43,963 bases of DNA from Acidisphaera sp. L21 (GTDB taxonomy: Bacteria > Pseudomonadota > Alphaproteobacteria > Acetobacterales > Acetobacteraceae), in contig NZ_LMUY01000145.1 in the NCBI RefSeq assembly GCF_009765685.1, positions 163,827 to 207,789 on the forward strand, in the 5' to 3' direction. The notes under the pieces are model-generated. The model was not told where the DNA came from and searched no databases. It worked only from the letters and a program-made list of their open reading frames with translations. A program made the position numbers and the translations under genes. Shown piece by piece: positions 24,991 to 34,082 of this stretch (position 1 is its first letter; each line of letters opens with the position of its first letter).

Positions 24991-26156
24991 GAAGCATTAG
25001 CGTGTTGGGCAGCACCGGTAGCGTCGGGTGCAGCACGGTTGATTTGCTGCTTTCCCATCGCGACCGGTTCCAGGTCCGCTGCCTCACGGGTGGGCGGAAT
25101 GTGGCCGTGCTCGCGCAGCAGGCCATTGCCCTTGGTGCCGACTTGGCTGTGATCGGCGACCCAACACAGCATGCAGCGCTGACCGAGGCCTTGTCGGGCC
25201 ATCCGATCCGCGTCGCGTCCGGCAACGATGCGGTGACGGAGGCGGCTTCCATTCCGGTCGACTGGACTATGGCGGCGATTACCGGGGCGGCCGGGTTGCC
25301 CTCGACCCTGGCGGCGATCCGCCGTGGCGGCGCTATCGCGTTCGCCAACAAGGAGGCGCTGGTCTGCGCCGGGGAGATCATGCTGCAGGCTGTTCGCGAC
25401 GCGGGCGCGACGCTGCTGCCGGTCGATTCCGAGCATAACGCGATCTTCCAGGCGATGGCCGAGCAGAATGGCCGCGCAGTGGAGCGCATCGTGCTCACCG
25501 CATCTGGTGGTCCGTTTCGCACCGCGACGCTCGCGGAGATGAAGGCCGCCACGCCCGAGGCCGCCCTGCGCCACCCCGTTTGGTCGATGGGTGCCAAGAT
25601 CAGCATCGATTCGGCGACCATGTTCAATAAAGGGCTGGAACTGATCGAGGCCGCACGCCTGTTCGATCTGCCAGAATCGCAGGTGGACGTGCTGATCCAC
25701 CCGCAATCGGTGGTGCACGGCATGGTCTGCTACAGTGACGGCAGCGTATTGGCGCAGCTGGGCAGCCCGGATATGCGCATCCCCATCGCCCACACCCTGG
25801 CTTGGCCGGAGCGTCTGTCCACCAACTCGCCCCGGCTAAACCTGGCCAAGGTCGCCAAGCTGGAGTTCGAGGATCCTGATATGGTTCGGTTCCCCGCTCT
25901 CCGCCTATCCCGCGATGCCTTGCGAGCGGGCGGTGGCGCACCCACAATCCTGAATGCTGCCAATGAAGTGGCGGTGGCCGCCTTCCTCGACCGTCGCATC
26001 GGCTTTTTGGACATCGCCGGGATTGTCGAGGCCGTGCTGGACCAGATGGGCGCACCACACGCCACGTCGCTGGAGGAGGTTATGGCATTGGACCAGACCG
26101 GCCGCCGGCTTGCGGCAGAGCACGTCGTGAACACCAGCGCGCGCCCGGCTGCGTAG
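24987..26156 (+). CDS. dxr: 1-deoxy-D-xylulose 5-phosphate reductoisomerase
   Basis: Dxr converts DXP to MEP using NADPH and Mn/Mg, the first committed step of the MEP isoprenoid pathway. The 389-residue product has the NADPH loop LGSTGSVGCS, AFANKEALVCAGE, the metal-site PVDSEHNAIFQAM, LTASGGPFR, and HPVWSMGAKISIDSATMFNK. Start ATG overlaps cdsA by four bases (24987-24990), ending 9 bases before the rseP start. It supplies building blocks for UppS and for the carotenoid pathway at 5046-10440. Confidence 0.97.
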   Translation: MRSISVLGSTGSVGCSTVDLLLSHRDRFQVRCLTGGRNVAVLAQQAIALGADLAVIGDPTQHAALTEALSGHPIRVASGNDAVTEAASIPVDWTMAAITGAAGLPSTLAAIRRGGAIAFANKEALVCAGEIMLQAVRDAGATLLPVDSEHNAIFQAMAEQNGRAVERIVLTASGGPFRTATLAEMKAATPEAALRHPVWSMGAKISIDSATMFNKGLELIEAARLFDLPESQVDVLIHPQSVVHGMVCYSDGSVLAQLGSPDMRIPIAHTLAWPERLSTNSPRLNLAKVAKLEFEDPDMVRFPALRLSRDALRAGGGAPTILNAANEVAVAAFLDRRIGFLDIAGIVEAVLDQMGAPHATSLEEVMALDQTGRRLAAEHVVNTSARPAA

Positions 26157-26165
26157 GAATTCGGA

Positions 26166-27266
26166 ATGATGATTTTGCCCGACGCATTACGGACCGTTAT
26201 CTCCTTCCTCGTCGTCCTCGGCGTGTTGGTGTTCATCCACGAGATGGGTCACTACCTCGCCGCCCGCTGGCGCGGCGTGCATGTGGAGGCATTCTCCATC
26301 GGCTTCGGCAAGCCGTTTGCCCGTTGGACCGATCGCGTCGGCACCGAATGGCGGCTGTGCTGGCTGCCCCTTGGTGGCTATGTGAAGTTGCACGGCCAGG
26401 AACGGCCGGAAGATGTATCGGACGAAGTGCGTGCCGGGTGGCAGCACGGTCGCACGTTCCACGAGAAATCCGTCGTGTCCCGGGCCATCGTTGTCGCAGC
26501 CGGCCCGGTCGCTAACTTCCTGCTGGCGGCAGTGTTGTTCAGCGTGATGTTCGCCATCCAGGGCGAGCCTGGGGATCCTGTAGTCCAGCAGGTGATGGCG
26601 AACTCTCCCGCGGCAAGCGCGGGGTTCAAGTCTGGCGACCACATCGTGCAGATCAACGATCGTAAAATCAACAACTTCGAAGACATCGTTCGCATTATCT
26701 CAGTCAGCCCCGGCAAGCCGCTGCAGGTGCAGATCCTACGGGATGGCGCTCCGGCGACGCTGGCGGTTGTACCCGCCTCTGTCGACGACGGTGGCGGTGG
26801 CAAGCTGGGCGTCCTGGGGATCGGCGGGGCGTTGCGGCCGGTCGGCCCAGTGGGCGCCGTGGTCGATGGCGTGACCCATGTGTGGGACGTCGCAGTGCAG
26901 ACGCTGGTCGGCGTTTGGCAGATCATCGTTGGGCAGCGCGGCACCTCAGGCCTCGGCGGCCCGCTGAAGATTGCTCAGCTATCGGGGCAGGTAGCGCAGA
27001 ACGGCATTGGCAGCCTGGTCTCTTTCATCGCGTTGCTGTCGGTGAACCTGGGGCTGATCAACTTGTTCCCGATCCCCATCCTGGATGGCGGTCACCTGGT
27101 GTTCTACGCGCTGGAGGCCCTGCGGGGCCGGCCGCTGCCGGCGCGGGCACAGGAATATGGCTTTCGCGCAGGCCTGGCATTGATCGCCTGCTTGTTTCTT
27201 TTTGTGACATGGAATGACCTAACCAGCTTTGGTCTCTTTCACTGGGTAGCCGGGTTAATGGGGTGA
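26166..27266 (+). CDS. rseP: RIP metalloprotease RseP (site-2 protease)
   Basis: This intramembrane zinc protease typically cuts anti-sigma factors or leftover signal peptides. The 366-residue product has the HExxH site in FIHEMGH (His25, Glu26, His29) within the first membrane helix. The PDZ domain spans about residues 120-200 (SAGFKSGDHIVQINDRKI), and the third zinc ligand is in NLFPIPILDGGH (Asp307). Four membrane segments are expected. The position between dxr and bamA is the usual alphaproteobacterial order. The start ATGATG gives two adjacent Met codons. Confidence 0.95.
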   Translation: MMILPDALRTVISFLVVLGVLVFIHEMGHYLAARWRGVHVEAFSIGFGKPFARWTDRVGTEWRLCWLPLGGYVKLHGQERPEDVSDEVRAGWQHGRTFHEKSVVSRAIVVAAGPVANFLLAAVLFSVMFAIQGEPGDPVVQQVMANSPAASAGFKSGDHIVQINDRKINNFEDIVRIISVSPGKPLQVQILRDGAPATLAVVPASVDDGGGGKLGVLGIGGALRPVGPVGAVVDGVTHVWDVAVQTLVGVWQIIVGQRGTSGLGGPLKIAQLSGQVAQNGIGSLVSFIALLSVNLGLINLFPIPILDGGHLVFYALEALRGRPLPARAQEYGFRAGLALIACLFLFVTWNDLTSFGLFHWVAGLMG

Positions 27267-27424
27267 AATCGCGGTAAACGGGACGCGCGCCCGGTGCTTA
27301 AGACCGGTTGTTGCGGCGCGGGCGCCGTGTCTATGGTGCCACGTATGACGAGTTGGTGGTGCGATGGTCTTGGCGACCGGGCAATGTCTGCCTACAAGCG
27401 CCCGTCCCGGGGGGATTAAAGCCG

Positions 27425-29866
27425 TTGTCCCGTATACGCCTTATGCTACTCACCACCGTCTGCATCGCGACGCTTCCGATGGTTCATACCGACGGGGCCC
27501 AGGCGCAGACCCGTCGTGCCAACGCGACGCGCCAAGCGGCGGCGCGTTCCCCAACGCGCGCACCCATTCGGTCGGGCGCCGGGATCGCGGCCATCAAGGT
27601 GACCGGAAACCAGCGGATCGAACCTGGTACAATCCAGTCGTATATGCTTGTCCAGCCCGGCGATGCGTTTGACCCCGACCGGATCGACCGCAGCCTGAAG
27701 ACGCTTTACGCCACCGGCCTGTTCAAGGACGTGTCCATCACCCGGGATGGCCAGAACCTGGTCGTCAAGGTGGTCGAGAACCCGATCGTCAATCGCATCG
27801 CGTTCGAGGGCAACCACAAGATCGTCGACACCACGCTGCGACCCTTGATGGACCTGCGTCCCCGCGCGGTTTTCACATCTGATCTAGCGCAATCCGACCG
27901 GCAGAAGATCTTGGACGCGTATGCCAAGCGCGGCCGTTTCGGCACCACGGTCGAGCCGAAGATCGTCCGCCTCGACCAGAACCGCGTCGACGTCATTTTC
28001 GAGATCAACGAGGGTTCGGCGACCCTGGTCAGCAAGATCAGCTTCGTCGGCAACCGCGCCTTCAGCGAGAGCCGCCTGCGTGAAATCATCAGCTCGCGTG
28101 AGCAGGCGTTCTACCGCTTCCTCTCCAGCAGCGACACCTATGACCCGGCGCGCATCGACTACGACAAGGAATTGCTGCGCCGTTTCTACCTGAAGAATGG
28201 CTACACCGATTTCGAGGTGAAGAACGCCACGGCCGAGTTGGCGCCGGATCGCTCCTCCTTCTTCGTCACCTTCACCATGACCGAGGGCGCGCAATACTCC
28301 GTCGGCTCGATCAGCATCGACTCCAAGCTGCGCAACCTGAACGGCGCCGACCTGCTGCAGTATGTCGAGCAGCAGAAGGGCGAGATCTATGACGGTGAGG
28401 CCGTCGAGCGTTCGGTGACGGCGCTGCAGGACGCGGCCCAGGCGCGGGGCTACAACTTTGTGCTCGTGCGGCCCCGTATTGCGCGCGACGCCGCCAAGCA
28501 TACGGTCGATCTCGTGTTCGACGTGACGGAAGGCCCGCGGATTTTCGTCGAGCGCATCGACATCCAGGGTAACACCCGCACCAAGGACAAGGTGATCCGT
28601 CGCGAACTGCAGCTTGCGGAAGGCGACGCGTTCAATGCGGCTGCCATTCGCCGCTCGCGCCAGCGGTTGAACGATCTGGGTTATTTCAACACGGTCAACA
28701 TCACCTCCGCGCCGGGCAGCACCCCGGACAAGGCGATCGTGACGGCCGCGGTGGACGAGAAGGCGACCGGCGAGCTCAGCCTTGGCGGTGGGTTCTCCAC
28801 CGACGCCGGCGCGTTGTTGAGCGCGGGTTTGCGTGAGAAGAACCTGATCGGCACCGGCATCGATGCCAGCCTGTCGGGCGTGCTCGCGCAGAAGCGGTCG
28901 GAGATCAACTTCTCCGCCACCGACCCATACTTCCTGGACCAGAACCTGGTTGCCGGCGTGGACGTGTTCCATGTCGAAAACAACAACCAGTCGATCTCGA
29001 ACTATAACGAGCGTCGGACGGGGTTCTCCCTGCGCTTGGGCTACGAGATCAACGACCATTTGCGGCAGGCGCTGGCTTACTCGCTGGTTGATCGCAACGT
29101 GTACGACGTCACCAACGACGCCAGCTTGTATGTCCAGAACGAGGCCGGCGGCACGCTGCTGTCGCAGATCGGCCAGACGCTCACGCTCGACTATCGAGAC
29201 AGCCAGACCGATCCGCATACCGGGTTCGTCATCCGGTATGGGTTGGACGTAGCGGGCCTCGGCGGCACGGCGCATTATGTGCGTAACAAGCTGGACGGCA
29301 CGTACTACATCCCGTTGGAGCGGTTTACCGGCGACAGCGACTGGGGCATCGCGATCTCCGCCGGCGCCGGCTACCTGAATTCGATTGGCAACCACACCGA
29401 AAACATCATCGACCGGTTCTTCCTGGGCGGCGACAATTTGCGTGGCTTCCAATCCGGTGGCGCCGGTCCGCACTCGGTTCCGATTCAGGCTGGCGGCATC
29501 ATCTTCGGTGCCGACAGCGTGGGCGGCAACTTCATCTACACGCAGTCTACCGAGCTCCGCTTTCCCCTGCCGATCTCGGCCGATCTGGGCTTGTCAGGTC
29601 GTGCCTTTGTGGACGTGGGTGGGCTGAGCCAGGTGAGCTCGCAAGGGGCGCAGTTTGCCCGCGACTTCTATGGCAACCCGATCCAGGGCGGCGTCACGCA
29701 GAAGATCGTCGGCGCGGACAGCCTATCCCCCCGCGTCGGCACGGGTGTGGGCGTTTCTTGGAAGACACCGTTCGGCTTGATCAACATCGACCTGGCGCAG
29801 GCTGTGGTCAAAAAGAAGTATGACCAGACCCAGTTCTTCCGGTTCGGCTTCGGCACGAGGTTCTGA
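27425..29866 (+). CDS. bamA: Outer membrane protein assembly factor BamA
   Basis: BamA folds and inserts outer membrane beta-barrels. The 813-residue product has a signal peptide ending DGAQAQ, then five POTRA domains (about residues 50-435; for example GAGIAAIKVTGNQRIEPG and FVERIDIQGNTRTKDKV), and a C-terminal barrel with the loop-6 motif GGDNLRGFQ and a terminal Phe (FGFGTRF). The start was placed at TTG 27425, downstream of the purine run in CCGGGGGGATT; ATG 27443 is also in frame. The 158-base gap from rseP holds no certain promoter. It is followed by skp after one base. Confidence 0.95.
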   Translation: MSRIRLMLLTTVCIATLPMVHTDGAQAQTRRANATRQAAARSPTRAPIRSGAGIAAIKVTGNQRIEPGTIQSYMLVQPGDAFDPDRIDRSLKTLYATGLFKDVSITRDGQNLVVKVVENPIVNRIAFEGNHKIVDTTLRPLMDLRPRAVFTSDLAQSDRQKILDAYAKRGRFGTTVEPKIVRLDQNRVDVIFEINEGSATLVSKISFVGNRAFSESRLREIISSREQAFYRFLSSSDTYDPARIDYDKELLRRFYLKNGYTDFEVKNATAELAPDRSSFFVTFTMTEGAQYSVGSISIDSKLRNLNGADLLQYVEQQKGEIYDGEAVERSVTALQDAAQARGYNFVLVRPRIARDAAKHTVDLVFDVTEGPRIFVERIDIQGNTRTKDKVIRRELQLAEGDAFNAAAIRRSRQRLNDLGYFNTVNITSAPGSTPDKAIVTAAVDEKATGELSLGGGFSTDAGALLSAGLREKNLIGTGIDASLSGVLAQKRSEINFSATDPYFLDQNLVAGVDVFHVENNNQSISNYNERRTGFSLRLGYEINDHLRQALAYSLVDRNVYDVTNDASLYVQNEAGGTLLSQIGQTLTLDYRDSQTDPHTGFVIRYGLDVAGLGGTAHYVRNKLDGTYYIPLERFTGDSDWGIAISAGAGYLNSIGNHTENIIDRFFLGGDNLRGFQSGGAGPHSVPIQAGGIIFGADSVGGNFIYTQSTELRFPLPISADLGLSGRAFVDVGGLSQVSSQGAQFARDFYGNPIQGGVTQKIVGADSLSPRVGTGVGVSWKTPFGLINIDLAQAVVKKKYDQTQFFRFGFGTRF

Positions 29867-29867
29867 A

Positions 29868-30776
29868 TTGAATACCAAATTGACCACCCGCCCGCCCTTC
29901 CGCACGGCGCTGTTTGCCGCTGCGGCCCTACTAGCCGGCGTCGGTCAGGCGTCTGCGCAGGGATATTTCATCCCGCCGCAGCATAACGCTGCGCCTGCTG
30001 CTCGGCCCGCGACCCCGGCCCCGCGTCCGGCACCCCGCCCTGCTGCCCCCGTGCAGCAGAACCTGCCGCCGCCCCCCCCGGTGCAGATCCAGGGCGGCAT
30101 GGCTGGCGTGCCCGGCGGCACCGATGCCGTCGACGCGCCGGATCAGCAGGCTGCGGTGCAGCTGCCGAACATCCCCGTGCCGGACCTGCCCGCCCTGCCG
30201 AAGGGCGCAACCCCGCCTGCCGCCGTCATCGGCGTGCTCGGCGTGCCGGAGATCATGCGCGCCGCCACTGCCTCCCAGCAGGTGGAGAAGGTGATAGGCG
30301 AACGGCGTGAGAAGCTGAACGAGGACGCCCAAAAGGAGCAGGCTGCCTGGCGCGACCTGCAGCAGCAGCTCGCAGCACAGCGCGGGTCGATGTCGCCCGA
30401 CCAGGTTCGCGCCAAGGAGCGGGAGCTGCAGGAGCGTATCACCAACGCGCAGAAGAGCTTCCGTGATCGCAACCGCATCATCCAGGAGACGGCGCAGTAC
30501 TCGCTCAGCCAGATCGAGCGGACGCTGATCGGTGTCATTCGTCAAGTTGCGGAGAGCCGGGGCATGAACCTGGTGCTGCACCGGGCTCAGGTCGCCTTGA
30601 ACATCAACGAGTTCGACATCACCGACCAGGTGACGCAGCAGATGAACAAGGTGATGCCGTCGGTCACCATCCCGCCGGATGGCGTCTCACCTTTGGCCCA
30701 GGCCCAGGCTGCTACCCCGGCGACGCCTGCGACACCCGCCTCGGCGCCCCCGACTGCGCCACCAGCCAAGCGGTAA
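29868..30776 (+). CDS. OmpH/Skp family periplasmic chaperone
   Basis: Skp-like chaperones hold unfolded outer membrane proteins in the periplasm for BamA. The 302-residue product starts with TTG 29868, directly after the bamA stop (GAGG 7 bases upstream). The signal peptide ends in GQASAQ. A Pro/Ala-rich stretch of about 60 residues follows, then VIGVLGVPEIMRAATASQQV and a long charged coiled-coil region (about residues 135-230), and a C-terminal Ala/Pro/Thr tail. It is longer than typical Skp (about 160-200 residues) because of both low-complexity ends. The position between bamA and lpxD is diagnostic. Confidence 0.88.
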   Translation: MNTKLTTRPPFRTALFAAAALLAGVGQASAQGYFIPPQHNAAPAARPATPAPRPAPRPAAPVQQNLPPPPPVQIQGGMAGVPGGTDAVDAPDQQAAVQLPNIPVPDLPALPKGATPPAAVIGVLGVPEIMRAATASQQVEKVIGERREKLNEDAQKEQAAWRDLQQQLAAQRGSMSPDQVRAKERELQERITNAQKSFRDRNRIIQETAQYSLSQIERTLIGVIRQVAESRGMNLVLHRAQVALNINEFDITDQVTQQMNKVMPSVTIPPDGVSPLAQAQAATPATPATPASAPPTAPPAKR

Positions 30777-30782
30777 CAGGCT

Positions 30783-31817
30783 GTGACCGCGGCTAGCGCA
30801 GGCGACGCGCGGTTCTTCCATCGCACAGGCCCGCATGCTGTCTCTGCCGTGGCAGAGGCGGCAGGCGTGGCCGTGGCGGGGGATTTGATGCTGCACGGCG
30901 TGGCACCGCTCCAGGCCGCTGGTCCGGAGCATGTGAGCTTCCTCGACAACAAGCAGTATGTACCGCTGCTTGAAGCGACGCGTGCGGGTGCAGTGATCGT
31001 GCACCCCAATATGGCTGCACGGGTGCCCGCGACGACGATCGCGATCGTGACGCCAGAGCCATATCTCGGTTGGGCTCGCGCGGCCGCCCTGTTTTACCCG
31101 GCGCCACCGGCCAAGCCGGGCATCCATCCCTCCGCCGTCGTCGACCCAGCCGCGACTGTGGACCCAACGGCCGAGATCGGGCCGCTCGCGGTGATTGGCG
31201 CCGGGGCCGAAATCGGTGCGTCCTGCCGGATCGGTCCGGGCGCCGTAATCGGCGAGGGCGTGCAGATGGGGCCGCATTGCCGGGTCGGGGCTTTGGCCTC
31301 CATCAGCCATGCGATTCTAGGCGCGCGGGTCTATGTCTACACCGGCGCCCGGATCGGGCAGGACGGATTTGGCTTCGCCGTTGGGCCTGCCGGCTTTGTC
31401 ACCGTGCCGCAATTGGGCCGCGTCGTGCTGGAAGACGACGTAGAAGTCGGGGCCAACAGCACAATCGACCGTGGATCGACTCAGGATACCGTGATCGGGG
31501 TTGGCTCCCGCCTCGACAACCTGGTGCAGATCGGTCACAACGTCCGCCTCGGGCGCTGCTGCATTGTTGTGTCGCAGGCGGGGATTTCTGGTTCCACCGT
31601 GTTAGAGGATTTCGTGGTGGTTGCGGCGCAGGCGGGCCTTACTGGCCATCTTCGGATCGGGGCCAAGGCACGTGTCGGCGCCCAATCTGGAGTTATGCGG
31701 GATGTTGCGGCAGGGGCCGACGTACTGGGCGCGCCCGCCGTGCCGGTGCGCGAATTCTTTCGCAGTGTCGCCGTATTACGCAAGTTGACAGCCCGCCCCG
31801 CCAAGGGGGAAGCGTAA
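30783..31817 (+). CDS. lpxD: UDP-3-O-(3-hydroxyacyl)glucosamine N-acyltransferase
   Basis: LpxD adds the second 3-hydroxyacyl chain in lipid A synthesis. The 344-residue product has an N-terminal substrate-binding domain (SFLDNKQYVPLLEATRAG) and a left-handed beta-helix of hexapeptide repeats from about residue 110 (GIHPSAVVDPAATVDPTAEI). NLVQIGHNVRLGR carries the catalytic His, and VREFFRSVAVLRKL closes it. The start is GTG at 30783. It is followed after two bases by fabZ. Confidence 0.96.
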   Translation: MTAASAGDARFFHRTGPHAVSAVAEAAGVAVAGDLMLHGVAPLQAAGPEHVSFLDNKQYVPLLEATRAGAVIVHPNMAARVPATTIAIVTPEPYLGWARAAALFYPAPPAKPGIHPSAVVDPAATVDPTAEIGPLAVIGAGAEIGASCRIGPGAVIGEGVQMGPHCRVGALASISHAILGARVYVYTGARIGQDGFGFAVGPAGFVTVPQLGRVVLEDDVEVGANSTIDRGSTQDTVIGVGSRLDNLVQIGHNVRLGRCCIVVSQAGISGSTVLEDFVVVAAQAGLTGHLRIGAKARVGAQSGVMRDVAAGADVLGAPAVPVREFFRSVAVLRKLTARPAKGEA

Positions 31818-31819
31818 GC

Positions 31820-32302
31820 GTGGATAGCATTCAGCCGCCTGTGACCTTCGAAACGCTGGATATCGCGCGCATCATGCACGACATCCCGCATCGCTACCCG
31901 ATGCTGATGATCGATCGGGTCGTGGACGTCATCCTGGATCACTCCGCCATCGGCGTGAAAAACGTCTCGGTGGACGAGCCATTCTTCCAGGGCCATTTCC
32001 CCAACCATCCCGTCATGCCCGGCGTGCTGATCATCGAGAGCATGGCGCAGACCGCGGCCGTGCTGGTGGTGGAAACGCTGGGTGGGGATGCGGCCGGCAA
32101 GCTGGTGTATTTCATGACGATCGAGAGCGCGAAGTTCCGCCGCCCGGTCGTGCCGGGCGATCAGCTGCGCCTGCGCGTCGTGAAGGAGCGGCGGCGCGCC
32201 AATGTGTGGAAATTCCACGGCGTCGGCACGGTCGACGGCGTTTCGGTGGCGGAGGCGACGTTCGCCGCCATGATCATGGATCGCCAGACGCCCAGCGAAT
32301 AA
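31820..32302 (+). CDS. fabZ: 3-hydroxyacyl-[acyl-carrier-protein] dehydratase FabZ
   Basis: FabZ dehydrates beta-hydroxyacyl-ACP in fatty acid elongation, competing with LpxA for the hydroxyacyl pool, which explains its place in the lpx operon. The 160-residue product has IMHDIPHRYPMLMIDRV, FFQGHFPNHPVMPGVLIIES with the catalytic His, and VPGDQLRLRVVK. The start is GTG 31820 with GGGGGAAG upstream, two bases after lpxD. A 108-base gap with a palindrome precedes lpxA. Confidence 0.96.
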   Translation: MDSIQPPVTFETLDIARIMHDIPHRYPMLMIDRVVDVILDHSAIGVKNVSVDEPFFQGHFPNHPVMPGVLIIESMAQTAAVLVVETLGGDAAGKLVYFMTIESAKFRRPVVPGDQLRLRVVKERRRANVWKFHGVGTVDGVSVAEATFAAMIMDRQTPSE

Positions 32303-32314
32303 GACCGGCGTAAC

Positions 32315-32324
32315 AACACGTGTT
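32315..32324. repeat. 10-bp perfect palindrome between fabZ and lpxA
   Basis: AACACGTGTT lies 13 bases after the fabZ stop, in the only sizeable gap of the lpx operon. It has an E-box-like CACGTG core and could be a regulator site for an internal promoter. No confident -35/-10 boxes were identified. Confidence 0.3.
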
Positions 32325-32410
32325 TTGGCGAACTCGGCAATGCCGTCGCATGGTTGCCCCGGCTGCAAGGATTCACCCATGTTATGTTCCCTAGCCAGGG
32401 CGGAGCGGTT

Positions 32411-33217
32411 TTGACCATCCATCCCACTGCCATTGTTGCGCAAGGCGCCAGGGTTGCCCCCGATGCGACCATCGGCCCGTGGTGCTCCATCGGTCCGGAC
32501 GTGGAGATCGGCCCGGGCGCGACGCTGGTGAGCCACGTCGTGGTCGATGGCCATACCAGCATCGGCGATGGCGCGGTACTGTATCCGTTCTGTACCGTCG
32601 GGCTTGCGCCACAGGACCTGAAGTACAAGGGTGAGCCGACGCGCTGCGAAATCGGCGCGCGCACCCAGATCCGCGAGCATTGCACCATTCATCGCGGCAC
32701 GGTGACGGGCACGGGCATCACTCGCGTCGGCGCCGACTGCCTGCTGATGGCCGTCGTCCACGTGGCGCATGATTGCGAACTGGGGAACGGCGTCATCATC
32801 GCCAATAACGTGGTGATGGGCGGTCATGTGGAAATTGGTGATGGCGCCGTCATCGGTGGCGCCGCGGCGCTGCACCAGTTCGTGCGGATCGGCCGGGCTG
32901 CCATGGTCGGCGGCGTCTCTGGCGTCGAGGCGGACGTCATTCCCTTCGGCAGCGTTATCGGCAACCGGGCGCGCTTGGCGGGCCTGAATGTGATCGGCCT
33001 GCGCCGCCGCGGCGTAGACAAGGCCGGGCTGCATACGATCCGCGCTGCGTTCCGCACGCTCTTCGGGTCGGAGGGTGTGTTCGCCCAGCGGCTGGAAACA
33101 GTGCGTGCCCAATATGCCGACCAGCCCTTGGTGATGGAGATGGTGGCCTTCGCCAGCGTCCACAGCAAACGTGGCCTGATCCGCACCGCGCCCCTCGCGA
33201 CCGAGGAAGAGGGCTGA
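32411..33217 (+). CDS. lpxA: Acyl-[acyl-carrier-protein]-UDP-N-acetylglucosamine O-acyltransferase
   Basis: LpxA starts lipid A synthesis by acylating UDP-GlcNAc at position 3. The 268-residue protein is built of hexapeptide repeats (IHPTAIVAQGARVAPDATIG). The catalytic His is in VHVAHDCELGN, LHQFVRIGR follows, and a C-terminal helical domain (RRGVDKAGLHTIRAAFRTLF) closes it. The TTG start at 32411 gives the usual MxIHPTAIV beginning with GGAG 5 bases upstream. An in-frame ATG at 32384 would add nine residues. lpxI follows 4 bases after the stop. Confidence 0.95.
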   Translation: MTIHPTAIVAQGARVAPDATIGPWCSIGPDVEIGPGATLVSHVVVDGHTSIGDGAVLYPFCTVGLAPQDLKYKGEPTRCEIGARTQIREHCTIHRGTVTGTGITRVGADCLLMAVVHVAHDCELGNGVIIANNVVMGGHVEIGDGAVIGGAAALHQFVRIGRAAMVGGVSGVEADVIPFGSVIGNRARLAGLNVIGLRRRGVDKAGLHTIRAAFRTLFGSEGVFAQRLETVRAQYADQPLVMEMVAFASVHSKRGLIRTAPLATEEEG

Positions 33218-33221
33218 CCCC

Positions 33222-34082
33222 ATGACTGCCGGGCCGGCCCCAAAGGAGGGCGCCCCGCTGGGCATCATCGCAGGGGGTGGCCCGCTGCCGGGCCGTGTGG
33301 CGGAGGCGGCGATTGCGGCCGGGCGCCCGGTGTTCATCGTGGCGCTGGACGGCTTCGCCGAACCGGTGGTCGTGGCGCCGTTTCCCAATGCCCCCGCTCG
33401 TTTGGGCGCTGCCGGGCGCATCCTGGAACTGCTTCGCACCCACCAGTGCCGTGACATCGTATTGGTCGGACCGGTCCGCCGCCCCTCCCTGCTACATCTC
33501 CGCCCAGACGCCGAGGGCGCCCGGCTGCTGGCCCGCATTGGCCGTGCCGCCTTCGCCGGGGACGACGGATTCCTTGCCGCCATCGTGAAGGTGCTCGGCG
33601 ACGAAGGCTTTCGCGTCCTCGGCGCACACGAGGTGCTGACGGAGGCGATCGGCCCCCGCGGCCTGCTGTCCCGCGCCGTGCCGGATGCGGAGGCAACGGC
33701 CGATATTGCCCGTGCCGTAGCCGTGGTGCGAGCGCTGGGCCAGGTGGATGTCGGCCAGGGCTGCGTTGTGCAGCAGGGCATCGTGCTGGCGGTGGAGGCG
33801 ATCGAGGGCACGGATGCCATGGTTACCCGCGCCGCCGGGCTCAGCCGCCCTGGGCCAGGCGGTGTTCTGGTCAAGCTGGTGAAACCGGGGCAGGATCGCC
33901 GTGCAGATTTACCAACGATCGGCCCTCGCACGATCGACATTGCTGCTGCAGCCGGCCTACGGGGGATTGCGTTCGAGGCAGGCGGCACCTTGTTTACCGA
34001 CCGGGCGGACTGCGTGGCCCGGGCGGATGCGGCCGGGCTGTTCCTGCTCGGCCTGGACCCACACACCGGAGAGGCGTCATGA
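33222..34082 (+). CDS. lpxI: UDP-2,3-diacylglucosamine diphosphatase LpxI
   Basis: LpxI hydrolyses UDP-2,3-diacylglucosamine to lipid X and UMP; it replaces LpxH in many alphaproteobacteria. The 286-residue product shows LGIIAGGGPLPGRVAEAA at the N-terminus and GDDGFLAAIVKVLGDEGF. VQQGIVLAVEAIEGTDAM carries the conserved acidic residues, and VLVKLVKPGQDRRADLPTIG ends the catalytic part. The start ATG lies 4 bases after lpxA. The gene overlaps the glyoxalase gene by four bases (34079-34082). lpxB, which often follows, is not in the window. Confidence 0.94.
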   Translation: MTAGPAPKEGAPLGIIAGGGPLPGRVAEAAIAAGRPVFIVALDGFAEPVVVAPFPNAPARLGAAGRILELLRTHQCRDIVLVGPVRRPSLLHLRPDAEGARLLARIGRAAFAGDDGFLAAIVKVLGDEGFRVLGAHEVLTEAIGPRGLLSRAVPDAEATADIARAVAVVRALGQVDVGQGCVVQQGIVLAVEAIEGTDAMVTRAAGLSRPGPGGVLVKLVKPGQDRRADLPTIGPRTIDIAAAAGLRGIAFEAGGTLFTDRADCVARADAAGLFLLGLDPHTGEAS

